A DNA stretch of 64,000 nucleotides. Source: Pseudoalteromonas sp. NBT06-2 (GTDB lineage Bacteria; Pseudomonadota; Gammaproteobacteria; Enterobacterales; Alteromonadaceae). The translations under genes were made by a program, and so were the position numbers. Location: positions 1 to 64,000 of the forward strand of contig NZ_NQMR01000014.1 of the NCBI RefSeq assembly GCF_002276045.1, given 5' to 3'. This document shows positions 17,777 through 27,106 of this stretch, piece after piece (the first letter of the stretch is position 1; each line of letters begins with the position of its first letter). A model generated the notes under the pieces. That model worked only from the letters and a program-made list of their open reading frames with translations, was not told the origin of the DNA and did no database searches.

Positions 17777-19636
17777 GTGAAAATTCAATTACCTGCTTAC
17801 CTATTTTTTATCACACTTTTATTGTTAACACCTTATGCAAAAGCAGAACACCAAACATTAGAAGAATTTTCAAACAATAAACAATGGCAAAAATTACTAC
17901 ATATAAAATCAGATAACCATAGTTTTATAACCAGCCCCCATTTTTGGCTAAGTGGCACAAATAATAGAAACACACTTTCTGAATTAAAAGCCACTATTAA
18001 AGCTTTCAAGCAGCCAGTAACTAAAAACCAGTCCAATGATCAACATGCACAATGTCAATTCCCAGCCAGATACCAGTTAATCAAAAAGCATATTGATATA
18101 GCACAACATGGTACATTCAAGGACATCAGTTGTGATAAGTACCAAAAGTGGCGAAAACAACTAAATATAAATTCCTTAAGCTTAGTATTTGCATCAGGGT
18201 ACATGAGTAATCCAGCTTCAATGTATGGTCATCTATTTTTAAAACTCAATAGTGCAAATAGTAACAGTAACTTACTCGATTCAAGTATTAATTATGGCGC
18301 CATAGTGCCTAATTCAGAAAACCCAATAGTGTATGTTTTAAAAGGTATTTTTGGTGGCTATGATGCAGGCTTTTCAGATAAACAATTTTATCGCCATCAT
18401 CATAATTACTCAGATATCGAGTTAAGAGACTTATGGGAATATAAACTCAATTTATCTCAATTTGATGTTGACTTAATTTCCAATCATATTTGGGAATTAC
18501 TAGGAGTTAAATTTGATTATTATTTTATTGATGAAAATTGTGCTTTTCATATTGCAAAATTATTAGAGCTGGTTTTAGATGAACAACTGATTTCAGATAA
18601 CAGTCTCTGGGTTATGCCAAGTTCAGTGGCAAAACAATTAACAAATCACAACTATCAGCAAAGCCTATTAGTAACTGATATTAAATATATACCTTCGAAC
18701 GAATCAATTTTACATAACTTTTTTAAACAACTTACACAGTCTCAAAAACATGTTGCGCAAATCTTAGTTGAAAACAATTTTGATTTTTCAAATGATGACT
18801 ATCAAAACCTTATCATCAAAGATAAACAAATTATCATTGAAGTGTTATTACAATATCTGGGTGTTATGCAAGTCAAAGATAAGGACAATCAAACCTTACT
18901 CAATTTCAAACAAAAACTACTGAAACAAAGGTTTATTTTGCCTTTAGGTAAATCATTAAATTTTAAAAATAATAAACAAAACTTAGCTGGGCATTTAGGC
19001 ATGCCCCCCTCTAAATTTTCAGTTGGCGTATCAAATAGTGATACTCATTCTTATGGAACAATTGGCTTTAGAATGAATTACTTTGACCATTTATCTTTTG
19101 GTTCTAAAAATAAATTCACTAATGTAGAAATGCTTGACCTTAAGTTAGCCATTAGCGATCACGCATTGAAAATTAAAAAACTGGATGTGATAGATATTGC
19201 TTCTTTATATACAGTTCCTAAACTTTGGCAAGATACTTTCTCTGATGCTTGGGCTGTTACTGTAGGTTTCGAGCAAATTAATAATGAGTGCCTTAATTGC
19301 GGTGTATATTTTGCTCAAGGTCACTTAGGTAAATCCTATCTTGTTAATGAAAGTACGTTAATCTATTCCTTGTTAGGAGCGAAAGCTTTTGTTGGCTACC
19401 AAGATAAGATTTCTCTTTCGGCCCAGTTTGGTTTTATTACAACACTCAATAAAAAACTCAAATCTAAACTCGAATTTTCATATAGAGATAATCACAATTT
19501 AGCTGAACTCAGTAACACTAAGCTTAACTTTGAGTTAAATTACCATTTTGCACCTGATTGGGAATTACGACTCAATTATGAAAAACAGCAATCAAACTTA
19601 ATCGGTATTAATCTTAATTATTTTTGGGATTTTTAA
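17777..19636 (+). CDS. DUF4105 (Lnb N-terminal-like) envelope protein
   Basis: A 619-residue predicted periplasmic or outer-membrane protein. The start is GTG 17777, giving a signal peptide (ending YAKA, about 23). Residues of about 120-290 form a DUF4105/Lnb_N domain with FASGYMSNPASMYGHLFLKL and a DENCAFHIAKLL motif; these supply the conserved Ser, His and Cys residues suggesting a papain-like NlpC/P60-type fold. The C-terminal 220 residues alternate in beta-strand fashion and end in YFWDF, consistent with an outer-membrane barrel. Pairing with a DUF3015 gene recurs in marine gammaproteobacteria (from memory). The biochemical role is unknown. Confidence 0.8.
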   Translation: MKIQLPAYLFFITLLLLTPYAKAEHQTLEEFSNNKQWQKLLHIKSDNHSFITSPHFWLSGTNNRNTLSELKATIKAFKQPVTKNQSNDQHAQCQFPARYQLIKKHIDIAQHGTFKDISCDKYQKWRKQLNINSLSLVFASGYMSNPASMYGHLFLKLNSANSNSNLLDSSINYGAIVPNSENPIVYVLKGIFGGYDAGFSDKQFYRHHHNYSDIELRDLWEYKLNLSQFDVDLISNHIWELLGVKFDYYFIDENCAFHIAKLLELVLDEQLISDNSLWVMPSSVAKQLTNHNYQQSLLVTDIKYIPSNESILHNFFKQLTQSQKHVAQILVENNFDFSNDDYQNLIIKDKQIIIEVLLQYLGVMQVKDKDNQTLLNFKQKLLKQRFILPLGKSLNFKNNKQNLAGHLGMPPSKFSVGVSNSDTHSYGTIGFRMNYFDHLSFGSKNKFTNVEMLDLKLAISDHALKIKKLDVIDIASLYTVPKLWQDTFSDAWAVTVGFEQINNECLNCGVYFAQGHLGKSYLVNESTLIYSLLGAKAFVGYQDKISLSAQFGFITTLNKKLKSKLEFSYRDNHNLAELSNTKLNFELNYHFAPDWELRLNYEKQQSNLIGINLNYFWDF

Positions 19637-19691
19637 ACCCCACTAGTTTAAATTTAAAGCTAAAATTCATCATCAAATTTATCGACTTTAA

Positions 19692-20930
19692 CAGGGCAGG
19701 ATCATACTTTAATTTATAATCAATAGTTTATCGATCACCTTTTAGTCTAAATAAACACTGGCTTCTCAATGAAAAATTTGATCAAATCTCTTTTGTTTTT
19801 CAGCAGCTAAAAGAGAAGTTATGAGTTTTATTGTTCATCTGGAAGAAATTGAAGATAACCGTAAGGATATCAATAAAAGCTATGATTTAGTGGACATAAT
19901 ATTTTTAACAATGGTAGCAGCACTCAGTGGCGCAGAAGGCTGGAAAGCCATTAAGTTATTCGGTGATGCTAAATTAGATTGCTTGCGCCAATTTAGAAAG
20001 TTTGAAAACGGCATCCCAATCAGGCACAGCATAGGGCGTATAATAAGGGGCATAAGTGCTGCACCTTAATGACTTGCTTTGGTGGTTGGATAAATAGCCA
20101 ACGTAAAATTACAGGCAACGAGCATATAGCCTTTGATGGAAAAACGGTCAGAGGCTCAGGACACCACAACCATGTAGAAGCTTTACATCTGATGAATGCT
20201 ATGGTGATAGAGAGTGGCTTAACCCTTTATCAATGTGAAAGTCAGGGCAAAAAAATGAAATCAAAACACTGACTTCAATGCTAGATGTTATCCCCGTCAA
20301 AGGCACCGTAATCTCAGCAGATGCATGCATTGTCAAAAAGAAATGACAAAAAAATAAGAGCAAAGGAAGCCGATTATGCTCTGCAAGTTAAAGATAATCA
20401 TAAAAATTTGAAAGCTGAGATCGCAGCCTACTTCCATAAAGTTAGACGTGATAACCCAGAAAAGCTGGCAGAGCAGTCTGATATTGATGGGGAGCATGGC
20501 AGAATAATCGAAAGAAAATATAGCCTGCTGCCCGTCAGCGACTGGCTTGACGGAATTGATGCATGGACTGACATAAAAAGCTTGGTAGAAGTGAGCCGAA
20601 CTCATCACCAGCAAGATAAAGAGAGTACTGAAACCAGTTATTACATCAGCTCTTTGGAAGGTGACCTAGAGCGTTTATCTCAGGTTATAAGAAATCACTG
20701 GTTAATAGAAAGCCACCACTGGGTGTTAGATGTTACTTTTAAGGAGGATGAAAGCTTAATTTACGCAGAAGATGGAGCCAAAAACATGGCTTTATTTAAA
20801 CGAATGTTGCTAAATATAATAAAAGCTCACCCATCAAAAGACAGTATCGCAGGTAAGAGACAGCGCGCCGCTTGGGATGACAAATTCAGAGCGGAAATAT
20901 TATTCGGTTAAAAAGTATAATCCCACCCTG
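19692..20930 (+). mobile_element. Decayed ISAs1-family insertion sequence
   Basis: Terminal inverted repeats CAGGGCAGGATCATACTTTA (left, 19692) and TAAAAAGTATAATCCCACCC TG (right, ending 20930) bracket a broken transposase gene. The ends differ at a few positions. Flanking sequences (CGACTTTAA left, TCAACGAGG right) show no target duplication, so the copy is old or recombined. Length about 1.24 kb is normal for the family. Confidence 0.88.
19821..20911 (+). pseudogene. ISAs1-family transposase, frameshifted
   Basis: The reading frame starts at 19821 (MSFIVHLEEIEDNRKDINKSYD) and shows the ISAs1 transposase in order: the associated N-terminal domain with SIGRIIRGI, FDGKTVRGS (first catalytic Asp), VISADA (second Asp) and the C-terminal WVLDVTFKEDESLIYAEDGA with the catalytic Glu. 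Three frameshifts break it, near 20063 (a lost base after SAA), near 20255 (a shortened A tract) and near 20323, so no active transposase is made. A family member is normally a single frame of about 370 residues. Confidence 0.88.
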
Positions 20931-21086
20931 TCAACGAGGTTAAATTTAGCAATAAAGTTATGAATGGATTTTGCCATAATAAATAAAATATACTAGGCTT
21001 AGATCGAGTTAATTTAAACATTAGTTATTTTAATATCCCTTTATAAAAAGAGCAAAAATTAGGAGATTGTATGTACTTTTAATAAC

Positions 21087-21112
21087 TATGTTTAACAACA
21101 AAGTTAAACATA
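21087..21112. promoter_or_regulatory. Palindromic operator-like site before the peroxidase operon
   Basis: Perfect 10-bp arms TATGTTTAAC / GTTAAACATA with a 6-nt spacer (AACAAA), ending 4 bases before the AGGA ribosome-binding site of the peroxidase gene. The dyad could bind a dimeric regulator or fold in the mRNA leader. No regulator gene is adjacent. Confidence 0.6.
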
Positions 21113-21125
21113 AATAGGAATGCTC

Positions 21126-22175
21126 ATGAAAATTAAAAAGTACTATACGCTATTTTTTACATTAGGGGCTATGAGTCTTTCGTTACAGGCCCTAGAATTT
21201 AAAGACATTACTTTTGAAGCTGGCCACGAAAGTTTAAAGGAATGGATTTTACCAACAGAAGTTCCATACCCAGAAGGTAATAAACCTACATCTTCCAGAG
21301 TAGCATTGGGAAAAATGCTATTTTTTGACCCTCGCATAAGTGGTGATGGCAATATGTCTTGCTCATCCTGTCACAACGCTTTGCTTGGTTGGTCTGATGC
21401 CTTAGCAACCACTAAGGGTTCAAAAAGTAAGGTTCTTGGACGGGCATCACCGTCCATTATTAATACTGCATTTAATCCTTTACAAATGTGGGATGGACGA
21501 AAGAAATCGCTAGAAGATCAAGCCATAGGACCAATGGAGTCAGAAGCAGAAATGAATACTGATTTCGACAAGATGATGTTGTTGTTAAATCAATTACAAG
21601 ACTATGTTGATGCCTTTGAATCAGCTTACCCAGGAGAAGGTATTAATAAAAAAACCATAGCAAAAGCAATCGCGAGTTACGAGCGTACAGTTATTAGTAA
21701 CACATCTCCATTTGATGCATGGATAAAAGGTGATGAAAAGGCATTATCAAGTGAGCAAATTGAAGGTTTTAAATTATTTTCCGACCCGAAAAAGGGTAAC
21801 TGTGAAGTTTGCCATAGTGCGCCAAACTTTACAGATAATGGTTTTCATAATATAGGTTTGGCATCTTTTGGTATTGATAAACCAGATATGGGGCGTTACG
21901 CACAAAAGCCTCTAAAACTGATGAAGGGCGCTTTTAAAACCCCAACATTAAGAGATATTAATCGGTCATCACCATATTTTCATGATGGTTCAGCAGGTAC
22001 ACTAGAAGATGTTATTGAGCATTATGTATTAGGGGGTGAAAATAAAACAAACCTTTCTCCAAATATGAAAAAGAGTAATTTGAATGACCTCGAAAAGAAA
22101 CACATTGCTGCATTTCTTAATGTTTTGTCCAGCCCGATTAAACCCATAACACTTCCTATTTTACCGCAAAAATAA
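21126..22175 (+). CDS. Di-haem cytochrome c peroxidase (MauG/CcpA family)
   Basis: Periplasmic di-haem enzyme of 349 residues, reducing hydrogen peroxide or, like MauG, oxidising a protein substrate. ATG 21126 is preferred over the ATG two codons upstream because AGGA then has correct spacing. A signal peptide (about 1-22) precedes two haem sites, C79-SSCH and C226-EVCH, with the conserved GRASPSIINTAFNPLQMWDGR and FKTPTLRDI segments of the family. It is the first gene of an operon with a cupredoxin (11 bases downstream) and a di-haem cytochrome, plausible electron donors. A 10-bp palindrome lies just upstream. Confidence 0.9.
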   Translation: MKIKKYYTLFFTLGAMSLSLQALEFKDITFEAGHESLKEWILPTEVPYPEGNKPTSSRVALGKMLFFDPRISGDGNMSCSSCHNALLGWSDALATTKGSKSKVLGRASPSIINTAFNPLQMWDGRKKSLEDQAIGPMESEAEMNTDFDKMMLLLNQLQDYVDAFESAYPGEGINKKTIAKAIASYERTVISNTSPFDAWIKGDEKALSSEQIEGFKLFSDPKKGNCEVCHSAPNFTDNGFHNIGLASFGIDKPDMGRYAQKPLKLMKGAFKTPTLRDINRSSPYFHDGSAGTLEDVIEHYVLGGENKTNLSPNMKKSNLNDLEKKHIAAFLNVLSSPIKPITLPILPQK

Positions 22176-22186
22176 AAGGGTGGCAT

Positions 22187-22507
22187 ATGAAATTACTTAT
22201 AAATAAGATCACTTTATTAGCAGTATTACTTTCAATAAATGTTGTTGCAGATGAATTTACTATTGGCCAAAAGAATAAGGCATTTTCAAAAGAAAATATT
22301 TCAATAAAAAAGGGAGACACAATTCACTTTTTAAATGAAGATCCTTTTTTTCATAATGTTTTTAGCTTATCTGATACTCAGTTTTTTGACTTGGGTTCAT
22401 ATCCAAAAGGAGAGTCAAAGGCGGTTGTATTTAATGAAGCCGGTAAGGTAGAAGTAGAGTGTGCTATCCATTCTGAAATGTTCTTAACCATAGAAGTTAA
22501 AGAGTAA
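22187..22507 (+). CDS. Small cupredoxin (plastocyanin-like)
   Basis: A 106-residue exported copper protein with a signal peptide (to about Ala21). Likely type 1 copper ligands are H56 (FFHNVF), C92, H95 and M98 in ECAIHSEM, the usual C-x2-H-x2-M loop. It lies between a di-haem peroxidase and a di-haem cytochrome with gaps of 11 and 7 bases, so it most likely shuttles electrons for them in the periplasm. Similar small cupredoxins are often labelled methylamine utilization protein; no methylamine genes are present here. Confidence 0.85.
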   Translation: MKLLINKITLLAVLLSINVVADEFTIGQKNKAFSKENISIKKGDTIHFLNEDPFFHNVFSLSDTQFFDLGSYPKGESKAVVFNEAGKVEVECAIHSEMFLTIEVKE

Positions 22508-22514
22508 ATTAGTT

Positions 22515-23183
22515 ATGAAAACAACCAATATACTAATAGTTATATATATATGCACATTATCATTATCAACGTTTGGTGGTGAATTTGATAATGGCGCTAA
22601 AATATATTCTTATAGTTGCGTATTATGTCATGGAAATAAAGGGATGGGCGATGGTTATCTGCCAATGAAAATTAAAGATTACCCCTCTACGAATCTATTT
22701 GAGAATATCAAAAGCAAAGATAGAGAAAATTTAATTAAAGTGATTAGTCAGGGTTTTTTATACAAAGATGTTGATGCATACATGCCACCATGGAAAGACG
22801 AACTATCAAAACGTGAAATTGCAGATTTAGCTGATTTTATTATATATTTAAGAACAGATACTCTGCCAGCAATTAACTTATTAGAACAATATTTAAATAA
22901 AATAAAGCGTTCTGTTAGAATAGGTGAGTTAATTTTTCAAACTCGTTGCATATTATGCCACGGAAAACAAGGTAGAGGAGACGGCCGCTTATCAAAAATA
23001 ATAAAATCCCCTCCCCCAGCAAACCTCACTATAAGCCAGCTACCAACCGAAAGTATGAAAGCTATTATTAGTTATGGCGGCCAAAATGTAGGGCGCTCAT
23101 CCAAAATGCCGCCTTGGGGAGACTTTTTAACGGACAGTGAAATTCAAGCTCTGATAGATTATGTGAAAACACTCAGAGAGTAG
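22515..23183 (+). CDS. Di-haem c-type cytochrome
   Basis: A 222-residue exported cytochrome made of two class I-like cytochrome c modules, with haem sites C35-VLCH and C145-ILCH; each module begins with a CHGxxGxGDG pattern and ends with a methionine in a MPPW segment (Met90 and near residue 196) that would be the sixth haem ligand. The second module appears to be a duplication of the first. It closes the operon with the peroxidase and cupredoxin and would deliver electrons to the peroxidase. Redox partners are inferred from position. Confidence 0.88.
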   Translation: MKTTNILIVIYICTLSLSTFGGEFDNGAKIYSYSCVLCHGNKGMGDGYLPMKIKDYPSTNLFENIKSKDRENLIKVISQGFLYKDVDAYMPPWKDELSKREIADLADFIIYLRTDTLPAINLLEQYLNKIKRSVRIGELIFQTRCILCHGKQGRGDGRLSKIIKSPPPANLTISQLPTESMKAIISYGGQNVGRSSKMPPWGDFLTDSEIQALIDYVKTLRE

Positions 23184-23802
23184 CTTGTAAAGTTTTTATC
23201 AATAAATAGAATAATTTGCTTCACTTTTTATATATAAAATTCCTAAAGCATATGTCTGTTTGGTAGTTATACCAATTATATTAATTAAGGGATCTAATAT
23301 AATTTAGCATAAATTTTCAATAGCAAGGCGCTTGATTGAGCAATAGTTGGCTATTGGGATTGAAAGCAACGCAGCTATTGTATATAGGTCATTTAAATTG
23401 ATCATATATTTATTGTAATTAATGGTATTATAATAAACCAATGGCCTATTCTATCAAAGTGAATAAGCCACAACAAATATCACTGTTCTTAATATGAATC
23501 AAATATTCGTTGTTTAAACCAAAATCAAAATAATTAAACGGTTATTATTATTTAATTAAGGCTTTTTAATGATATCAGCCAGATCATCACCACATCTATA
23601 ATACTTCTAACTTCAATAGCTTTATTAATCTTTAAATTTAGAATATTAATAAGCGTTTTCACCTTATTAATGTTAAAATGCCGATCTTTTTAACATTCGA
23701 TTCTTTTTATAGTTTGCTCATCAAAGACTTAACTATGTTGAACAAATACCCAAGTATTGGAATTGCAATGCGATTGAACAAAGCATATTAAGGTAAATTA
23801 TT
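23184..23802. other. Intergenic region before ybeD holding a MITE-like repeat
   Basis: A 619-base gap between the cytochrome gene and ybeD. The left part contains the palindromic element at 23266-23432. The remaining 370 bases are AT-rich without a convincing gene; a promoter for ybeD-lipB-lipA should lie here because the usual upstream operon has been separated from these genes. Confidence 0.6.
23266..23432. repeat. MITE-like palindromic element (about 165 bp)
   Basis: The ends are imperfect inverted copies: left ATACCAATTATATTAATTAA..GATC (23270-23293), right GATC..TTTATTGTAATTAATGGTAT (23400-23428). No coding capacity. The ends resemble those of the repeat at 36800-36893 (ACCAATT...TTAATTG..), so both may belong to one family. 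Probably a non-autonomous element; no transposase partner is recognised here. Confidence 0.7.
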
Positions 23803-24081
23803 GTGGTTAAACCAGTTAAAGATACTAAATTTGATGAACTTTTAGAATTTCCCTGTCAACTTACTTTTCGTATCATGGGTTTGGCAAACACTAACCTAAC
23901 AGATCAAATAATAGCTGTATTACAAATGTATGCACCAGGTGATTTTTCTCCTACAACAAAACCGAGCAGTAAAGGCACGTATGAATCTGTGAGTATCGCT
24001 ACAACAGTAACAAGCAAAGAGCACATAGAACAGATTTACACTGAGCTTGGCAATATAGAAGACGTACGATACGTACTATAA
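23803..24081 (+). CDS. ybeD: YbeD/UPF0250 family protein
   Basis: A 92-residue DUF493/YbeD protein with an ACT-like ferredoxin fold and a conserved [14 protein letters not shown] start of the core. Function is not settled; the gene is almost always next to lipB in gammaproteobacteria. Translation probably starts at GTG 23803 after an AGGT site. Here it is separated from dacA by about 9.6 kb of accessory DNA but keeps its position 26 bases before lipB. Confidence 0.93.
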   Translation: MVKPVKDTKFDELLEFPCQLTFRIMGLANTNLTDQIIAVLQMYAPGDFSPTTKPSSKGTYESVSIATTVTSKEHIEQIYTELGNIEDVRYVL

Positions 24082-24107
24082 TAACTAGTTACTTATGGAG
24101 TCTTAAC

Positions 24108-24773
24108 TTGAGTCAAAATAGCGTGATTATTCGTCAGTTAAATCGTCGTGGGTATGAAAGTGTATTGCATGCTATGCAAAGTTTTACCGATACCAGAACA
24201 GATGATACACCTGACGAAATATGGTTAGTTGAACATGAGCCTGTTTTCACACAAGGTCAAGCAGGTAAAGAAGAACATTTGCTTATGCCTGGTGATATTC
24301 CCGTGATTAAAGTTGATCGGGGCGGTCAAGTCACCTATCACGGACCTGGTCAACAAGTTTTATATGTCATGTTTAACCTTCGTAGGCTAAAAATAGGTAT
24401 ACGTGAACTTGTTACATGGCTTGAAGAAGCTATCGTAGAAACATTAGTTGAATACGGTATTAAAGCTTACGCCAAACCTGACGCGCCAGGTGTTTATGTT
24501 GATGACAGTAAAATTGCGTCTTTAGGATTAAGAGTACGTAAGGGATGTTCCTTTCATGGTTTAGCTTTAAATATAAACATGGATTTGACTCCTTTTTCAC
24601 GTATAAACCCATGTGGTTACGCTGGTATGACTATGATACAAAGTAAAGATTTATCATGTCTACAAGACCTTGAAATAGCTTCAGATGGCTTAATTAGCTC
24701 TCTACTTAAAAAATTGCAGAAAAATAATACTGACCTTAAAAGCATTAAAATACAGGGGTTTGATAACGAATGA
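24108..24773 (+). CDS. lipB: Octanoyl-ACP:protein octanoyltransferase LipB
   Basis: LipB (221 residues) moves the octanoyl group from acyl carrier protein to lipoyl domains, the first step of lipoate synthesis. The family motifs [12 protein letters not shown] and INPCGYAGM (catalytic Cys) are present, with the conserved Lys in the SKIASLGLR segment. The predicted start is TTG 24108, preceded by GGAG at good spacing. Its last four bases overlap the start of lipA (ATGA), so the two are translationally coupled. Confidence 0.97.
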   Translation: MSQNSVIIRQLNRRGYESVLHAMQSFTDTRTDDTPDEIWLVEHEPVFTQGQAGKEEHLLMPGDIPVIKVDRGGQVTYHGPGQQVLYVMFNLRRLKIGIRELVTWLEEAIVETLVEYGIKAYAKPDAPGVYVDDSKIASLGLRVRKGCSFHGLALNINMDLTPFSRINPCGYAGMTMIQSKDLSCLQDLEIASDGLISSLLKKLQKNNTDLKSIKIQGFDNE

Positions 24774-25756
24774 CTCTTTTAGACAAGACACAAAATAAGC
24801 CAGTAAAAGTACAAGCTGGAATTAAACTTCGCGATGCCCAAAAGATGGCACATATTCCAATTAAAGTTATCGCAACCGAAAAAAGTGAAATGTTGCGCAA
24901 ACCTGAGTGGTTAAAAATTCGTTTACCTAAATCAAGTGAACGCATTGATAGTATTAAAAAAGCAATGCGTAGCCGTGGATTAAGCTCTGTATGTGAAGAA
25001 GCTTCTTGCCCAAATTTATCAGAGTGTTTTAATCATGGAACGGCAACATTTATGATTTTAGGTGCAATATGTACACGTCGTTGCCCATTTTGTGATGTAG
25101 GTCATGGTCGCCCTTTAAAACCTGATGCGGAAGAGCCTGAAAAGTTAGCATTAACTATTCGAGATATGAAATTAAAATATGTTGTGATCACATCAGTGGA
25201 TAGAGATGACTTACGTGATGGTGGCGCGCAACATTTTGCTGATTGTATTACCCAAATCAGGAAACACTGCCCTGGCATTACAATTGAAATTCTTGTACCT
25301 GACTTTAAAGGTCGTATGGACCGAGCTCTCGATATTTTAATTCAAACACCACCAGATGTTTTTAATCACAATCTAGAAACGGCGCCACGCTTATATAAAC
25401 TAGCACGTCCAGGCGCAGGGTATAAATGGTCATTAGAGTTATTACGCCGCTTTAAAGAGGCACACCCTAATGTTAAAACTAAATCAGGATTAATGGTTGG
25501 ATTAGGTGAAGAGATCTCAGAGATTGAGCAAGTCTTAAGGGATTTACGTGAGCATAACGTTGATATGTTAACTGTAGGCCAATACTTACAACCTTCAAAA
25601 CACCATTTACCAGTTAAACGCTATGTACCGCCAGCAGAGTTTGATGCGTTAAAAGAGTACGCTGATGAAATTGGCTTCAGCCATGCCGCAAGTGGTCCAT
25701 TTGTACGCTCTAGTTATCATGCAGACCAACAAGCTGCAGGTAACGAAGTAAAGTAG
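24770..25756 (+). CDS. lipA: Lipoyl synthase LipA
   Basis: Radical SAM enzyme of 328 residues inserting two sulphurs into protein-bound octanoyl groups. The auxiliary cluster cysteines C75, C80 and C86 ([12 protein letters not shown]) and the radical-SAM cysteines C101, C105 and C108 (CTRRCPFC) are intact, and the C-terminal FVRSSYHAD segment carries the conserved serine ligand. It starts within the lipB stop codon region and is followed by a strong terminator at 25773-25806. Confidence 0.98.
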   Translation: MTLLDKTQNKPVKVQAGIKLRDAQKMAHIPIKVIATEKSEMLRKPEWLKIRLPKSSERIDSIKKAMRSRGLSSVCEEASCPNLSECFNHGTATFMILGAICTRRCPFCDVGHGRPLKPDAEEPEKLALTIRDMKLKYVVITSVDRDDLRDGGAQHFADCITQIRKHCPGITIEILVPDFKGRMDRALDILIQTPPDVFNHNLETAPRLYKLARPGAGYKWSLELLRRFKEAHPNVKTKSGLMVGLGEEISEIEQVLRDLREHNVDMLTVGQYLQPSKHHLPVKRYVPPAEFDALKEYADEIGFSHAASGPFVRSSYHADQQAAGNEVK

Positions 25757-25772
25757 TCATATATTAAAAAAC

Positions 25773-25806
25773 AAAAAAGCTTGATAATTTTATCAAGCTT
25801 TTTATA
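25773..25806 (+). terminator. lipA terminator
   Basis: AAAAAAGCTTGATA (25773-25786) pairs with TATCAAGCTTTTTA (25791-25804) around a 4-nt loop with a following U-rich tail; symmetric enough to work in both directions. Confidence 0.9.
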
Positions 25807-25964
25807 TTTCTCTCATTCAATAGTAAATCACTGCTAAAATTTAAATATATCAATAATACAGCTATATACCCAAGCTGTGAAAACTGTATTTCCAAGTATT
25901 ATGGGCATAGCAACCCGCGACACGAACAATCGACCGCTATCAAAAAAATATATTGCAAAAAAAT

Positions 25965-26297
25965 CTAATCTTCTTCTATCTTACCTAAGCCTTTCGTACC
26001 TTTTTTAGCATCTAATTTATGATGTATCGCGGCTTTAATAAGCATATAGCCTGTGATAGGTGCCGTGATCAATAAGAAGATTGAAATTAATATTTCTTTT
26101 ACGCTTATGGTGTCTGTTGTTACGCTGAAATAAATCATAGCAGCAATCAAAATACCAGCCATTCCTAAGGTTGTAGCCTTAGTAGGACCGTGTAAGCGCA
26201 TAAAAAAATCTGGCATTTTATTTAGACCGATAGAGCCGATTAAAATAAAAATACCACCTCCTAATAATAATATAGATACTATCCATTCAAAAATCAT
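25965..26297 (-). CDS. mrpG: Mrp Na+/H+ antiporter subunit G
   Basis: MrpG/MnhG (110 residues), three membrane helices with the conserved GLNKMPDFFMRLHGPTKATT segment. Last gene of the six-gene mrp operon, nine bases after mrpF. Part of the membrane complex exporting Na+ in exchange for protons, giving tolerance to salt and alkali; essential to the complex although its own role is structural. Confidence 0.95.
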   Translation of the reverse strand: MIFEWIVSILLLGGGIFILIGSIGLNKMPDFFMRLHGPTKATTLGMAGILIAAMIYFSVTTDTISVKEILISIFLLITAPITGYMLIKAAIHHKLDAKKGTKGLGKIEED

Positions 26298-26306
26298 AGT
26301 TAACCT

Positions 26307-26576
26307 TTATTCTATTATATCGCCACGAAGTAAGAATTTACATACTGCTACAGTGCTTACAAAGCCTAGCATCGCAATCAAAAGTGCGGCTTCAAAATAT
26401 AGTGAAGTATCCATTTGTAAACCATATAAAATAATCAAAGCGATAGTATTAATATACATAGTATCTAAAGCTAAGATCCTATCTGGCACAGAAGGTCCCA
26501 CAATCAAACGCCAAAGATTTAATATTAAAGCGATACCTATCATAGAAAATACAATCAAAATTATGGTATCTAACAT
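26307..26576 (-). CDS. mrpF: Mrp Na+/H+ antiporter subunit F
   Basis: MrpF/MnhF (89 residues), three membrane helices with the family motif LIVGPSVPDRILALDT after the first helix. Its start overlaps the mrpE stop by seven bases, so translation is coupled within the mrp operon. Confidence 0.95.
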   Translation of the reverse strand: MLDTIILIVFSMIGIALILNLWRLIVGPSVPDRILALDTMYINTIALIILYGLQMDTSLYFEAALLIAMLGFVSTVAVCKFLLRGDIIE

Positions 26577-27106
26577 TGGAAAATTTCCTTTAAAGGTGCT
26601 TCATATCTTTGTTTAATCATTTTGATTAATGCTTCTTCATCTTCTAAATCCAATACATGGATCAATAAATACTTCTGCGGTTCATGAACATCATTATTAA
26701 TACTTTCAGATATTGGGTATATTTCAGCGCTCACAGTACCTGGCGTTAATGACACTGTACTTGCCAAAATCGTTATTGGCATTTCATGAGATAAATCCAA
26801 AGGCACTTTAACAAATGCAGGGCGTAATTTCTTAGTTGACCCTAATATTAAAATTGAGACTTGAACGTTTGCAATCACAATATCATAAAGTACTAATAAA
26901 AAATGCTTTAGCGCCAAACCTGGTTTTAAAATAAGCGGTTGTGGTTCTCTAAATCTAAATGTTAGTAACGGGATAAAAATAGCTAATATCGTTGCTAAAA
27001 TTAAATGACCTACAGAAGCACTATTATTTAATAGTAACCAAACAACAAATAATAACAGACTACGAAATGGCGTTGGTAACCAAGATACCTTAGCTTCTAG
27101 CCTCAT
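26570..27106 (-). CDS. mrpE: Mrp Na+/H+ antiporter subunit E
   Basis: MrpE/MnhE (178 residues): two or three N-terminal membrane segments and a cytoplasmic alpha/beta domain with the conserved SLTPGTVSAEI and HVLDL motifs. It overlaps mrpD by one base and mrpF by seven. MrpE helps complex assembly and activity. Confidence 0.95.
   Translation of the reverse strand: MRLEAKVSWLPTPFRSLLLFVVWLLLNNSASVGHLILATILAIFIPLLTFRFREPQPLILKPGLALKHFLLVLYDIVIANVQVSILILGSTKKLRPAFVKVPLDLSHEMPITILASTVSLTPGTVSAEIYPISESINNDVHEPQKYLLIHVLDLEDEEALIKMIKQRYEAPLKEIFQC

Noticed and set aside
25809..25964. RNA gene between lipA and mrpG
   Set aside because: Only AT-rich sequence with a vague REP-like end; no stable fold or conserved motif.
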